A DNA stretch of 34,290 bases, taken from the NCBI GenBank assembly GCA_013215055.1, contig JABSRQ010000048.1, forward strand, positions 1 through 34,290. Direction: 5' to 3'. The translations under genes and the position numbers were made by a program. Under the pieces are notes generated by a model. It saw only the letters and a program-made list of their open reading frames with translations. It was not told where the DNA came from and ran no database searches. Shown here piece by piece: positions 1-7,976 of the stretch (the first letter of the stretch is position 1; every line of letters begins with the position of its first letter). This DNA comes from Pseudomonadales bacterium (lineage in GTDB: Bacteria; Pseudomonadota; Gammaproteobacteria; Pseudomonadales; DT-91).

Positions 1-16
1 GGGGTGGTAGTGACAT

Positions 17-622
17 TCAGTCGATCAGATTATCGCCCCCGTCATCGAGGTTTGCAGGCCGTTTCCAATAAGAGAACTGTGGTGTCCATTCATTATTGGC
101 AATGCCGGCCAGCCCCAGCAGACACCACATGGAGCAGTACTGATCGCCGGGGCCAAACATGCAGGCATTCTTGCGCATGATCTTGTCACCATCACGCTGA
201 TACACCACAGTCCCCGGCATATTTTCCTGCCCGGGCTGCACCGATTGTTGCTGAATATAATCGCCACCACCATGGGATGCCAGCATGAAACGCCAGCCCC
301 GGTTATTGGCAAAACGGCGCTGTGTCTGTGGATCATCCTTGGAGAGCATCACTACCGACATGGCAGATTCCAGATGCGGTAGTAAGCCGTTAAAACCATC
401 TCCCCACAGTGTGCAGTAGCGGCAAGCCTGGCCCATATTGTGAATCACCAGCAGCTTGTTGTTATGGCCAAATAGCTCCAGCAGGCTAGTCTCACCATCC
501 AGGGTTTTGAAGCGGTAGTTGGGGATGTCATCATCACCGCTATGTTGCTGGCGCAGTGTGATCAACTGTTGATTGAGCGCAAAGATTTGCTGTTCTAGCG
601 CCTGAATATCGGAGTTGGCCAT
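17..622 (-). CDS. DUF899-family thioredoxin-like protein
   Basis: This 201-aa protein matches the DUF899 family, which has a thioredoxin-like fold; its physiological substrate is not established. The hallmark is the stretch from about residue 57 to 80, containing LLVIHNMG and then a CxxC pair at Cys67 and Cys70, followed by TLWGDGFNG. A second cysteine-rich stretch (CMFGPGDQYCSMW) lies near residues 153-165. The N-terminal 30 residues form a short amphipathic helix rich in Gln and Leu. No signal peptide is visible, so it is probably cytoplasmic. The ATG follows an AGGAACAGGG ribosome-binding region. It stands alone, with a decayed flavoprotein gene upstream on the same strand. The family call is firm; a redox role is inferred from the fold and the CxxC. 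Confidence 0.85.
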   Translation of the reverse strand: MANSDIQALEQQIFALNQQLITLRQQHSGDDDIPNYRFKTLDGETSLLELFGHNNKLLVIHNMGQACRYCTLWGDGFNGLLPHLESAMSVVMLSKDDPQTQRRFANNRGWRFMLASHGGGDYIQQQSVQPGQENMPGTVVYQRDGDKIMRKNACMFGPGDQYCSMWCLLGLAGIANNEWTPQFSYWKRPANLDDGGDNLID

Positions 623-869
623 GCCCTGTTCCTAGATTGATACTATCGAGTGTGTACCCGCAGTATAGATGGCGAATTCTGGTGCGTTGGTATTTTATAG
701 CGCGGGTTTGGAGGCGTGGCTGCAGGATGAGCCTGGCCGATTGTGTAGAGGTACTTTAACGTTTTTTATGATGGATGTTGATACGCAGTGTTTAGCTGGG
801 CACGGTTTTCACTATAAACGTTCAAACCATGCCGTGACTGTTACTGGCTAAAACAGCAAGCCAGCGTTG

Positions 870-1534
870 TTATTTGTCTGAGCTTTCATCGTTAAAGGCA
901 TAGGCATGCTTGGCAGCCTGATACGCAAAGGTCATGGCCGGCCCCAGCTAGAACCTGGCCCCGGATAGCTGGGCAATACGGCAGTCTAGGTATTACCAAA
1001 GGCGTATAGGCCTTCGATGATATCGCCCTGCTCGGTACAGGCCTGAGCATCTTCATTGATGACCAGACCTCCCTGCGTGCCAAAGTCACCGGCATCCAAT
1101 CGCACCGCATAAAACGGCGCCTGTTTCACTGCTGCCAGACAGGGATTGGGAGTAAATTCGGCATCGCCGCGTTTAAAGTCCAGATCCTTACCGGTTTGGG
1201 CAAAGCCATTGAAACGCTGAACGGTATTCTCCAGACCAATGGCATCGATACCCAGTTCATTGGCCAGCTCGGTCAGCGTGTTGCCCTTGGCGATCAGCCC
1301 CGATTCAAAATGGGATTCGGCTAACATGAAGTTGGGTAGCTGCCACGGCCACACATTGCGCGATTTACGAAAATCATGATCAAACACCATATACATGGGA
1401 AGGCAGGGATTACCTTGCTGATACTTGCTAAACGACTCCTTCAGGAATGACATATAGTTCTGCGATTCATTCGAGAAGCGTTCACCGTTCTTGTTAACGA
1501 CGATGGAGCCCGGCAGGAAAACCCTGGCCCACCA
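870..1534 (-). pseudogene. Decayed FAD-dependent KstD/fumarate-reductase-type flavoprotein, C-terminal remnant
   Basis: The minus strand encodes a C-terminal part of a flavoprotein of the 3-ketosteroid dehydrogenase/fumarate reductase class. Family-like stretches read in order: LPGSIVVNKNGERFSNES, then a long open segment ending GGLVINEDAQ...GLYAFGNT, then YPGPGSS, then MTFAYQAAKHAYAFNDES. Three lesions are visible. There is no N-terminal FAD-binding Rossmann region upstream of 1534, where the frame meets a stop. There is an in-frame TAG at 986-988. A one-base frameshift lies near 925, just before MTFAYQAAKHA. An undamaged copy would be over 500 aa, so this is a truncated relic. The longest open piece (986-1453) could be miscalled as a 155-aa gene. 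The surrounding gaps (623-869 and 1535-1728) hold nothing else I can support. Confidence 0.8.
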
Positions 1535-1728
1535 TTATATGGGATTTACAGAAGTTAGGTTGATTTTCTGCATTACAGATTGCTAGTGATAGAGCTGAAA
1601 ACGATCATGAGTGGTTCTGAGAATGGTGCAGTGGGGGCTGAATAGCGGCTAGTAATAAGTCTGAGTGAGCATGTAACCATATGAAAATACTGTGTTTATA
1701 ATAAATTCATTATATGCCGTTGATTTTA

Positions 1729-1786
1729 TATGGAATATTTTCCATAATAAATCATGCTTAAGCTAACACTGGGGCTGCAGCTTAAG
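1729..1786. promoter_or_regulatory. Two inverted repeats in the leader of the 1818 lipoprotein gene
   Basis: Two perfect dyads sit 30-90 bp before the start codon. The first has TATGGAA at 1729-1735 and TTCCATA at 1740-1746 with a 4-base spacer, a typical size for a dimeric repressor operator. The second has CTTAAGCT at 1757-1764 and AGCTTAAG at 1779-1786 around a 14-base loop and could form an RNA hairpin in the 5' leader. A TATAAT hexamer at 1697-1702 could be a -10 box, although no good -35 is apparent at the right distance. Regulation is inferred from the symmetry only. Confidence 0.4.
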
Positions 1787-1817
1787 GAAAAACTAATAAT
1801 TACAAAGGACGGTAACG

Positions 1818-2645
1818 ATGAAGAGTCAAAAAAATTACTATAGCGCATTAGCGGTGTTGGCCAGCAGTATATTCTTTGCCGCCTGCGAAGAGAGCATCGA
1901 TGTACCCACCGGAGAGATGTTCGCCGACTTCTCGGTCATTTCATATGGCACTGGCGAAAGCTATGTAAATGCTGGATTGGAGAAAGAAGCGTTATTCAGT
2001 GCGGTGAATCTGAGTGAAGGTGAACGTTTTGTTTCTGAGTTCAATGGCGAGCAAATCGTCATGGAGAAAATCGATGCTAGCGAGCTGCCTTTCCCGTTGA
2101 ATATCCTCATCGATGTGATGGAAGATATTATGCCCTATGTCAGCCAATACCCCTCAGAAAATTCTGGTGATGAATTCACGATTATTCTGGAGCGTAAAGA
2201 TGGCACGGTGTATACCTCTACCGCTAGCTTGCCTGAGGCACCAGAGATAACCTTCCCTGAAAGCATGGCTGAATTTGAAGCCACGGATGACATCATTATT
2301 CAATGGCAGACGGTTAATAGCGATGTGGTGATGTTAGACCACATCAGCTTCTGCTATGACATCGACAGTGCCGGTGGTGATCCAATGAAAATATTAGCCT
2401 TAACCGAAAAATACCCGGATTCAACCAGTGATAGTGAATCGGTCATGGTGCTGGATAACGGTAGCTACTCCATCTCTGCTGAGACGCTGTTAGGTAATGC
2501 GGTGCCCGCACCGGGCTTAACACGTTGTAAGGTAAGAGTAGAAATCACGCACACACAAACCGGTGTTGTCGATGAGAATTTCCACGCAAGATCCGTATTT
2601 GAGGCCAGGCAAATACGCGAGCTTGATTTCTATATCAAGCTTTAG
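1818..2645 (+). CDS. Predicted outer-membrane lipoprotein, unknown function
   Basis: This 275-aa protein starts with a lipoprotein signal: a positively charged N-terminus, a hydrophobic stretch and the lipobox FAAC at about residues 20-23, followed by acidic Glu-Glu. The mature part is acidic, with no membrane spans, and looks beta-rich (alternating segments such as DEFTIILERKDGTVYTSTASLPEAPEITFPE). Two later cysteines (in SFCYDID and LTRCKVRVEI) could form a disulphide in the periplasm. I do not recognise a family; an Ig-like or carbohydrate-binding fold is possible but unproven. The ATG follows AAAGGACGGTAACG. It is the only plus-strand gene in the left part and has its own leader with inverted repeats and a strong terminator, so it looks like an independently regulated single gene. 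Confidence 0.8.
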   Translation: MKSQKNYYSALAVLASSIFFAACEESIDVPTGEMFADFSVISYGTGESYVNAGLEKEALFSAVNLSEGERFVSEFNGEQIVMEKIDASELPFPLNILIDVMEDIMPYVSQYPSENSGDEFTIILERKDGTVYTSTASLPEAPEITFPESMAEFEATDDIIIQWQTVNSDVVMLDHISFCYDIDSAGGDPMKILALTEKYPDSTSDSESVMVLDNGSYSISAETLLGNAVPAPGLTRCKVRVEITHTQTGVVDENFHARSVFEARQIRELDFYIKL

Positions 2646-2802
2646 TTAAGTAACGGAGCAGCCTGATCTTTCATGACGGGCTGTTCATCAGCCGAAGGCC
2701 TTTGTTAGCAATAGCCATTGCAACAGCAGCTAGATGATAGGTAAATACTTACGTAGTAAGCTTGTTATTATCTGTGTTAAACACAGCATATAATGTGTAT
2801 TG

Positions 2803-2828
2803 AATAGGCGCTTTCTAGCGCCTATTTT
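2803..2828. terminator. Bidirectional-looking intrinsic terminator
   Basis: A perfect 10-bp stem, AATAGGCGCT at 2803-2812 and AGCGCCTATT at 2817-2826, closes a TTCT loop and runs into a T tract. Because the stem begins with AATA, the opposite strand also ends in A/T-rich sequence. The hairpin lies between convergent genes (the plus-strand lipoprotein ending at 2645 and the minus-strand gene ending at 2902), where a shared terminator is expected. Confidence 0.85.
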
Positions 2829-2901
2829 AATTCACCTCAACGCTATCATGACCACCGCCGTATAGAGTCAGCGGCATAAGTGATATCCCCAGTATCAGTG
2901 C

Positions 2902-3264
2902 CTATAGTGTGGCGACTTTAGCCGCACAATAATTTGTTCCTGTCATAACCACACCATCGGGAGATACTTCACAGAGTTTATTGCCGACATATCTATAGGT
3001 CATTTTCTGGCCGAAAAGTTCTATCACAACACCATCCGATAATGCTTCATAGCTGGCATCAAGTTCTTGATGCTCGCCCCGGTGAGTGATGCTTAATATA
3101 ACGTCTGTATCATTGATAAAGGTCATTTGATCCTGGCTTTTAATCTCTCCCCAGGTGCCTAAGAGTTCGGGCTGTAGCTCAGTGCTTTTTGTTGTGTTTG
3201 AATTATCGGCGCCACAGGCACTAACGATAAGTGTGATCGCTAACAGGGATAATTTATTCAGCAT
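2902..3264 (-). CDS. Small predicted lipoprotein
   Basis: This 120-aa protein has a classic lipoprotein signal peptide (MLNKLSLLAITLIVSAC), with the modified cysteine at residue 17 in the lipobox VSAC. The mature part contains GTWGEIKSQDQMTFIND and repeated short beta-type segments, the style of small lipocalin-like or META-like periplasmic lipoproteins, but no specific family is recognised. Two further cysteines near the C-terminus (LCEVS and NYCAAK) may pair. The start follows AGAGAG. It lies 29 bp downstream of the membrane protein gene at 3294-4307 on the same strand, so the two are probably cotranscribed and end at the terminator near 2815. Confidence 0.75.
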   Translation of the reverse strand: MLNKLSLLAITLIVSACGADNSNTTKSTELQPELLGTWGEIKSQDQMTFINDTDVILSITHRGEHQELDASYEALSDGVVIELFGQKMTYRYVGNKLCEVSPDGVVMTGTNYCAAKVATL

Positions 3265-3293
3265 TATGATGCTCTCTGTGTAATTTAATTCTA

Positions 3294-4307
3294 TTAAAGG
3301 TTAGGGGAAGAATCTGGCAATAAAAGCTGCATGCGTTGAGGATACAGGCGAATAATCATCTGTCTGGCCTTCAGCCAAAAAACCGATAATACCAGCAAAC
3401 CTGTACCCATAATCGCGCCGGTATAGGCAAAGCCATAATCGACAAAACCATGTTGTTCAAACAGTTTGCTAAACACCACCAGCACATACAGCAGAGAAGA
3501 AACCATTAATGCTCTTCTATCCAGCGTAATGGATATCAGCACCAGCACACAATAAACCAATAAAACCGCCAACGCATTTTCCAGCCCGGCCTGCCTATTA
3601 AAAACATCAAGAAAGGAAAATGCACCGTGCACGATCAATGGAGACGCAGCAAGATGCAGCCAGAATGCCACATCCGATTTCCTTGTGGCACGCTCTCTAT
3701 CACTTGCATCCCAGAATACCGCCGCGGCTAAGATGCCAAGGCCAGACAATAACGCCGCGGCGCCAAACACATGGGGCTGTTCTTGCCATAGAATAGCGAT
3801 GGTGGCCGTGAGGCTATAGCCCATGCTCGCCAAAATACAGGCCAATGTTATCGGTACCGCAAAGCGGCGCCAGTGCAGATAGGCCATGGTGGAAGCAAAG
3901 ACGCCGATATACAGCGCGGCATAGCTCTCTCTACTCTGATCACCTATCAAGATAATGCCAGGCAGCGCAATACAACCAGCAATATACGACAACACCAACA
4001 GGATGGAGGTGAGTGACATTCTGCGTACGCGAGTGAAATACTCCGACAAGCCCCAGGAGAGCGTAATTAAAGCCGAAGCGGAAACTAGAGGCCCTAACTC
4101 ACTAAAGATGTAAACCATGCAGGTTAATAGCAGCAGGGCGGCTATAGCCACGAAGATATCGTTGAAGCCCTGAACCAGGCGAAAATGCTCCTCATCCACT
4201 GCCGAGGTATTACTGCCCACTTCGATATATTTTCGAAACGCCATCACATCCGCTTTCTTCAAGATGCCATCCGTTACTGCGTTATCTAAGTCTTCTTCGC
4301 TATACAT
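3294..4307 (-). CDS. Multi-pass inner-membrane protein, DUF2157-like
   Basis: This 337-aa protein has a soluble N-terminus of about 45 residues (MYSEEDLDNAVTDGILKKADVMAFRKYIE...) followed by about nine or ten hydrophobic spans through the rest of the chain. The opening and the phrase FRLVQGFNDIFVAIA resemble conserved proteobacterial membrane proteins related to DUF2157, often found near DUF4401/GDYXXLXY partners. The function of those proteins is unknown. A ribosome-binding region (AAGGATGAAG) precedes the ATG. The 59-bp gap to the upstream gene and 29-bp gap to the downstream lipoprotein suggest one envelope-related transcript. The family assignment is from memory of the N-terminal pattern and is moderate. 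Confidence 0.7.
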   Translation of the reverse strand: MYSEEDLDNAVTDGILKKADVMAFRKYIEVGSNTSAVDEEHFRLVQGFNDIFVAIAALLLLTCMVYIFSELGPLVSASALITLSWGLSEYFTRVRRMSLTSILLVLSYIAGCIALPGIILIGDQSRESYAALYIGVFASTMAYLHWRRFAVPITLACILASMGYSLTATIAILWQEQPHVFGAAALLSGLGILAAAVFWDASDRERATRKSDVAFWLHLAASPLIVHGAFSFLDVFNRQAGLENALAVLLVYCVLVLISITLDRRALMVSSLLYVLVVFSKLFEQHGFVDYGFAYTGAIMGTGLLVLSVFWLKARQMIIRLYPQRMQLLLPDSSPNL

Positions 4308-4366
4308 CGTTTATTCTTCATCCTTAGAAATCGCTTATACCGCTAACATAACTATTCAGATGATTT

Positions 4367-5149
4367 TTAGCGCTGATAAAATTGATCAGGAAAGCCGTGG
4401 CTTATGCGCTGTAACGTTTCTGAGTTTAATGCTGCAAAGTTAATCTGTAACTGTATCATGCGCTGTTTCTTGTCCCAGTCATATTCGGTTTTACTATGTT
4501 CTACAGACAGGAACTGCTTTGCAGGAGTTCCCCAGGTGGCATAAAATAAAATGCAGGGGGCTTTGTTTACACGTATAAAGTCAGTGGCAACATAATCATT
4601 AAAACACGGGCCGGTGTTAAGGCTGGCATGGGCCTGTGCGGCATTGGCTAAGGTTTCTATGTGCGCCAGCAAAGCAAAAAACTGTTGAGCTGGAATGTTT
4701 ATCGTTTTTGTTTGTGTCACGCTGAGTATTTTCGGCGTTTGCCCTCGATGGCTTTCATAGAGCCCCTGATACGGATTGTTCAATGCAAAAAAAATATAAG
4801 ATGATGCAACAATAAGGGTGAAAGCCAATGCCACTATTTTTAGCCGTTTAGGGTTAACTATTTGTTGCTGTAAAACGGCATTGTTTTTCGCCTTACTAAT
4901 AAAGCGGGTCAAGCATATTAGCAGAACAATGGCATAATAAATGATGTATAAAACCACCATAAGTAGCGCCAGCCCACCCAACGGGCCACCATCGAAGTTT
5001 GGACTTTGGGTGTCTCTGTAGGTCATGAAGCCGATGATATAGAGTACAAATACAGAGGACAGCGAAAAGCCAAAGAACAGATGCCAGCGCTTCATCAAGA
5101 ATGAAGAAAGCGGTAATAACAATAATGCTAATAAGATTATTTGAGTCAT
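4367..5149 (-). CDS. Membrane-anchored protein of unknown function
   Basis: This 260-aa protein has four hydrophobic spans in its first half (about residues 3-20, 24-45, 60-82 and 106-124), then a soluble domain of about 130 residues. The soluble domain contains an alanine-rich helix (FFALLAHIETLANAAQAHASL) and two cysteines (GPCFNDY and APCILFY) that may pair. I recognise no family. By topology the soluble domain probably faces the periplasm. The Shine-Dalgarno is weak. It is part of the same-strand run of envelope genes between 2.9 and 5.9 kb, with small gaps and no convincing attC structure, so this run is probably ordinary operonic chromosome rather than cassettes. Confidence 0.65.
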   Translation of the reverse strand: MTQIILLALLLLPLSSFLMKRWHLFFGFSLSSVFVLYIIGFMTYRDTQSPNFDGGPLGGLALLMVVLYIIYYAIVLLICLTRFISKAKNNAVLQQQIVNPKRLKIVALAFTLIVASSYIFFALNNPYQGLYESHRGQTPKILSVTQTKTINIPAQQFFALLAHIETLANAAQAHASLNTGPCFNDYVATDFIRVNKAPCILFYATWGTPAKQFLSVEHSKTEYDWDKKQRMIQLQINFAALNSETLQRISHGFPDQFYQR

Positions 5150-5192
5150 GATGGGGTAGAAATACCGTTACTGGCAGCCTTGATCTAACGCT

Positions 5193-5492
5193 TTATAAAG
5201 CGCTAATGTTATGTAATCGTTCTCGAGCGCTGTTAAGATTAATATGCGGTCTTGAAATAGGCCACATCTTCTCGCCAGTCTGAAAGGTGCTTGGCATGCC
5301 AATCATGCCTCCCACAAACATGCAGGTCATTGAAATAGCCCTGCTATTCTCAAGATAATGATTAACACAAAGCAGAAACATCACAACTGCAATCCAGATG
5401 AAAAGCTTAAACAGCGGGGGAGTCAGTATGCCCGATGTTTCAGTTTCAGATTTCTTAATAAGATCGGCCAATATCTTTGCTTCTGATTCCAT
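5193..5492 (-). CDS. Small membrane protein, unknown function
   Basis: I place the start at the ATG at 5492 (MESEAKILADLIKK), giving 99 aa. A GTG at 5528 is possible but lies only 14 bp from the upstream stop and has no good ribosome site. The protein has an N-terminal acidic and helical stretch, then two hydrophobic spans (PLFKLFIWIAVVMFLLCV and a second around AISMTCMFVGGMIGM), and a basic C-terminus. No family is recognised. Its 3' end contains the palindrome GCGCTTTATAAAGCG around the stop codon, which could act as a weak transcription barrier. Confidence 0.5.
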   Translation of the reverse strand: MESEAKILADLIKKSETETSGILTPPLFKLFIWIAVVMFLLCVNHYLENSRAISMTCMFVGGMIGMPSTFQTGEKMWPISRPHINLNSARERLHNISAL

Positions 5493-5542
5493 TCTACACA
5501 CGCTCTTTTGGTTGAGGCTTCCAGGCACTTAATGGGCCCGCA

Positions 5543-5890
5543 TTATTGACCTTGTCTACGAAACCGGGCTAGTTCCAACAGTAACCACTCACTACTCTTT
5601 ACCGCAGCTTGATGCTTGCAGTGAATAATATAATGCTTGCCAGACAGTTTACTCTTGGTGGCCGAATATTGAATAAAATCCTCAGTGCTTTCTACATCAT
5701 CGGCGTAGTAATCATACTTCTTCTTGATATGCGCCACGGCTTCTTTACCGGTGTGCATCGTCCCATTACGCTCATAGCTGCAATCGGTAGTGGCAACGTA
5801 AGTGAGTAAATGATCGATTTCCTTATTGGTATCCGCGTAGGCATTAACAGAAAGCAGCAATAACAAAAACAGCGGGCTAAATAGTTTCAC
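5543..5890 (-). CDS. DUF5329-family periplasmic protein
   Basis: This 115-aa protein has a clear Sec signal peptide (MKLFSPLFLLLLLSVNAYA, cleavage near ADT). The mature part matches the DUF5329 pattern: EIDHLLTYVATTDCSYERNG, then HTGKEAVAHIKKKYDYY, then STEDFIQYSATKSKLSGKHY and a C-terminal SEWLLLELARFR. Two cysteines, in TTDCSY and IHCKH, are those conserved in the family and probably form a disulphide. The function is unknown. The start is GTG, supported by GAGG eight bases upstream. It heads the same-strand run of envelope genes to its left. Confidence 0.75.
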   Translation of the reverse strand: MKLFSPLFLLLLLSVNAYADTNKEIDHLLTYVATTDCSYERNGTMHTGKEAVAHIKKKYDYYADDVESTEDFIQYSATKSKLSGKHYIIHCKHQAAVKSSEWLLLELARFRRQGQ

Positions 5891-6165
5891 AGTAAAGGCC
5901 TCGTTAACTCAATGATTGATACGGCATGGCGAAATAAACAGGGTGGTGTGCATCATGCCTGATGCAGTAACGCTACTGGAAAGCTGAATGTGGTTTTGGG
6001 TAATTAGCATACTTGGTTTTATACTGCTTTGGCTGTAAATCAGTGGTAAAAATACACATTATTATTGTGGCCTGCTAGAAACCGGATTCAATGGGTTCTT
6101 GAAAAATATTCAACATAGGGCCTTATCTAGCGGCTAGGGTGAAGCTAAAGTATTTTACACGCGCC
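5891..6165. other. Intergenic stretch with one R'-like box
   Basis: No coding sequence is supported here. On the minus strand, the box GGCCCTATGTTGAAT at 6108-6122 contains a GTT with purines and a pyrimidine in the positions expected for an attC R' site. Next to it is a small hairpin around TAGCGGCTA. It resembles the ends of the attC-like elements near 12.0 and 13.6 kb, so it may be the eroded left-most trace of the cassette array. The rest (5891-6100) shows nothing recognisable. Confidence 0.3.
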
Positions 6166-6573
6166 TCATTTACTTGAAGGCCCTTCTTCAAACTGTGGTA
6201 AATCATCACAGATATTGTTCCAATCGGCTTTTGAGCCTGTGAATATATGAAAGGCCGGCTTCTTGCTTGGAACATCATTTAAGATGCCTAAACGTATATT
6301 GTGTTTCTTGCCGGTATTTTTACGAGTGAACAAGCTGGAACCACAAGAAGAGCAAAATGCTAAATCCGTTTCCGCTGTTTTGTGGAAATAAGTAATATGA
6401 TTTTCACCCGTGACAATATTAACCTTAGATGAATCAATACCTCCAACGGAGGCGTAATCAGAACCCGAGAACTTTCTACATTCCGAGCAGTGACAATTTC
6501 CCATATATTCGAAATCATCGGGGATTTGAATGTTAATTTTTCCACAAAGACATGTGCCATTTAAATAATTCAC
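6166..6573 (-). CDS. GFA family zinc-binding protein
   Basis: This 135-aa protein is a member of the GFA family (glutathione-dependent formaldehyde-activating enzyme/CENP-V fold). All expected cysteine pairs are present: CxC at 8 and 10, CxCxxC at 27, 29 and 32, and CxxC at 74 and 77. These match the zinc sites of the family, as does the context FCSSCGSSLF. Paracoccus Gfa was proposed to promote glutathione-formaldehyde addition, but most short homologues are uncharacterised, so the reaction should not be assumed. No signal peptide is present, so the protein is cytoplasmic. It is followed by an R'-like box and a gene-poor gap and stands alone; a cassette origin is possible. Confidence 0.9.
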   Translation of the reverse strand: MNYLNGTCLCGKINIQIPDDFEYMGNCHCSECRKFSGSDYASVGGIDSSKVNIVTGENHITYFHKTAETDLAFCSSCGSSLFTRKNTGKKHNIRLGILNDVPSKKPAFHIFTGSKADWNNICDDLPQFEEGPSSK

Positions 6574-6700
6574 TTCTCTCTCCTGGTATTGATAATCCCT
6601 GGCTCATAATAGAATAATATTAACGCTTATATTGCAAGATTATTGCAATAAAAGCGTCAAAGTTACGAGATTGATTTATACGAAATTTTAGCCTATTAAC

Positions 6701-7090
6701 TTAATGGCTAGTGTTGCTGTTCCACATGTCGCGGTCAAGCTTCCAGCTGCCTGCTTCGTTTTTCCACAGCACAAGATATTTACCCTTGTCCAGTACCTGA
6801 TCATTCTCTCCACTCAAGGTATATTCGCCTATATCAACGGCACTGTCGCCGTGATCTTCGACCTCTAATATATCTAGTTTTATGCCTTTAACACCCATAT
6901 TCATGGCTCCCTGCCAAAAATCCCCGATCGCCGATTTGCCTTTAACAAAGTCTGACTCTGTCGGTAATAGCATCGCATTGTCGGTGTATAGATTCGCCAG
7001 GCTAGCGACATCCCCTCTGGCGAAGGCGGATTCAAATTGATCATTAGCAGAACGAAGGGTTGATTGAAGTGATGTAGCTTGTGTATTCAT
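6701..7090 (-). CDS. DUF4440/SnoaL-like (NTF2-fold) protein
   Basis: The start at 7090 is chosen because GAGGAAA lies six bases before this ATG; the frame is open further upstream but would overlap the neighbouring gene. The resulting 129-aa protein fits the NTF2-like DUF4440/SgcJ group. It has an amphipathic opening helix (LRSANDQFESAFARGDVASLANLYTDNAMLLP), the GKSAIGDFWQ segment, and a C-terminal beta sheet ending WKLDRDMWNSN. Members bind small molecules in a cone-shaped pocket or act as steroid-isomerase-like enzymes, and the specific ligand cannot be read. No signal peptide is visible. It is a single-gene unit. Confidence 0.85.
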   Translation of the reverse strand: MNTQATSLQSTLRSANDQFESAFARGDVASLANLYTDNAMLLPTESDFVKGKSAIGDFWQGAMNMGVKGIKLDILEVEDHGDSAVDIGEYTLSGENDQVLDKGKYLVLWKNEAGSWKLDRDMWNSNTSH

Positions 7091-7185
7091 GATGATTTCC
7101 TCAACTGATTTCAAGTCAATCCTTATTTCAGTATAGATGGGCTCTTCTCTAGCGAATGGGTATCGGGTTTTGTCAGGTAAATAAA

Positions 7186-7521
7186 TTAGTCGCGAAGCCA
7201 TTGTCGCTGATTTGACGTAAATAAAGCCATCTCAATGAACCCCGTTGTAGGGTAAAAACTGAATTCATGCGCAGATGCTATATAGCGACAATCGCTGCTG
7301 CTATAGAAGAAATATCCTTCAGGATTTTCTAAAGTTTTCAGGCTTTCTGGGAAGATGCCGGTCTCATGCTTATGTTGGTCTAATTGAACAACATAACGTT
7401 GACAAAACGCGGTGTAATCTCTAAAACCATTGCTCACTAATAATGAAAACGCCGCAAAGCCGCTAAGCATTAATCCTAGCGCGATGACGATGAAGACCGT
7501 GATGCCTTTCTTAATATTCAC
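7186..7521 (-). CDS. Small single-pass membrane-anchored protein
   Basis: This 111-aa protein has an N-terminal KKG motif followed by a hydrophobic helix (about residues 7-29) and a soluble domain of about 80 residues. The soluble part includes ESLKTLENPEGYFFYSSSDCRYI and GFIEMALF. The layout is like a pseudopilin-like or inner-membrane-anchored periplasmic protein. No prepilin cleavage motif is clear, so a pilin role is not claimed. A cysteine pair (Cys40 and Cys77) is possible. The start is GTG preceded by GGAAATGTC. The upstream gap carries an attC-like element at 7557-7620. Confidence 0.55.
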   Translation of the reverse strand: MNIKKGITVFIVIALGLMLSGFAAFSLLVSNGFRDYTAFCQRYVVQLDQHKHETGIFPESLKTLENPEGYFFYSSSDCRYIASAHEFSFYPTTGFIEMALFTSNQRQWLRD

Positions 7522-7556
7522 GACATTTCCATTGTTGATATCGCCTATGTAGAGAA

Positions 7557-7620
7557 GAAGAACCCGCTGATTATGTGACAGGCTAGCACCGAACTGATAA
7601 TGGCCTGCCGTTTGTTAAGC
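7557..7620 (-). repeat. Degenerate attC-like site
   Basis: Read on the minus strand, the right-hand box GCTTAACAAACGG fits the R'' consensus (RYYYAAC) exactly. It is followed by partly complementary arms (GGCAGGC and GCCTGTC; CATTATC and ATAATC), but the left end (AGCGGGTTCTTC) is a poor R'. The element separates two unrelated small genes. I read it as a worn attC; the call depends mainly on R''. Confidence 0.4.
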
Positions 7621-7640
7621 GCTGCTGATAAAATGAGCGC

Positions 7641-7856
7641 CTAAATAGCTTCAACCATCTTCTTTATCTTTAGCGCTTTTTCAAAATGATCAAGCTTATG
7701 CGTCATGATCCACCATTGCGCCGCTTCCATCAGTAGTTCAGGGTCATCATTTTTATTGGCGAAAAAGGCATAGAATGACAGGCCTACATTGTCACCCTTG
7801 GCTGCAATTTTCTTGTCACAGACTGCGATGACTTTTTTTCTTAAATGCTCTCTCAT
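7641..7856 (-). CDS. Small helical protein, unknown function
   Basis: This 71-aa protein is predicted to be all helical, with a basic N-terminus (MREHLRKKVIAVCDKKIAAKG), a central aromatic-acidic segment (YAFFANKNDDPELLMEAAQWWIMTH) and a basic C-terminus. No signal peptide, membrane span or known domain is recognised. It ends 21 bp from the attC-like element to its left, the spacing expected for a cassette gene. It might be a complete small cassette gene, since proteins of this size with no homologue are common in chromosomal integrons. The interval 7857-7976 to its right holds no gene. Confidence 0.5.
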   Translation of the reverse strand: MREHLRKKVIAVCDKKIAAKGDNVGLSFYAFFANKNDDPELLMEAAQWWIMTHKLDHFEKALKIKKMVEAI

Positions 7857-7976
7857 GAATCGCTTAACATTCCAATTATAAGTGTGGGTTGAGTCTTGAT
7901 GATATTCAACAACTTCAATATTTCTCTTGCCTGACTCTTAAGTGTTTGAATAGACGCAGGCCAGAGCCAAGAGAAG

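Noticed and set aside
669..851. A 60-aa plus-strand frame in the gap after the DUF899 gene
   Set aside because: No ribosome site, no recognisable composition, and it overlaps nothing conserved; likely chance.
2902..5890. The possibility that the 2.9-5.9 kb envelope genes are also cassettes
   Set aside because: Gaps are short (14-60 bp) and no convincing attC hairpin separates them; they look like a normal operon-like run.
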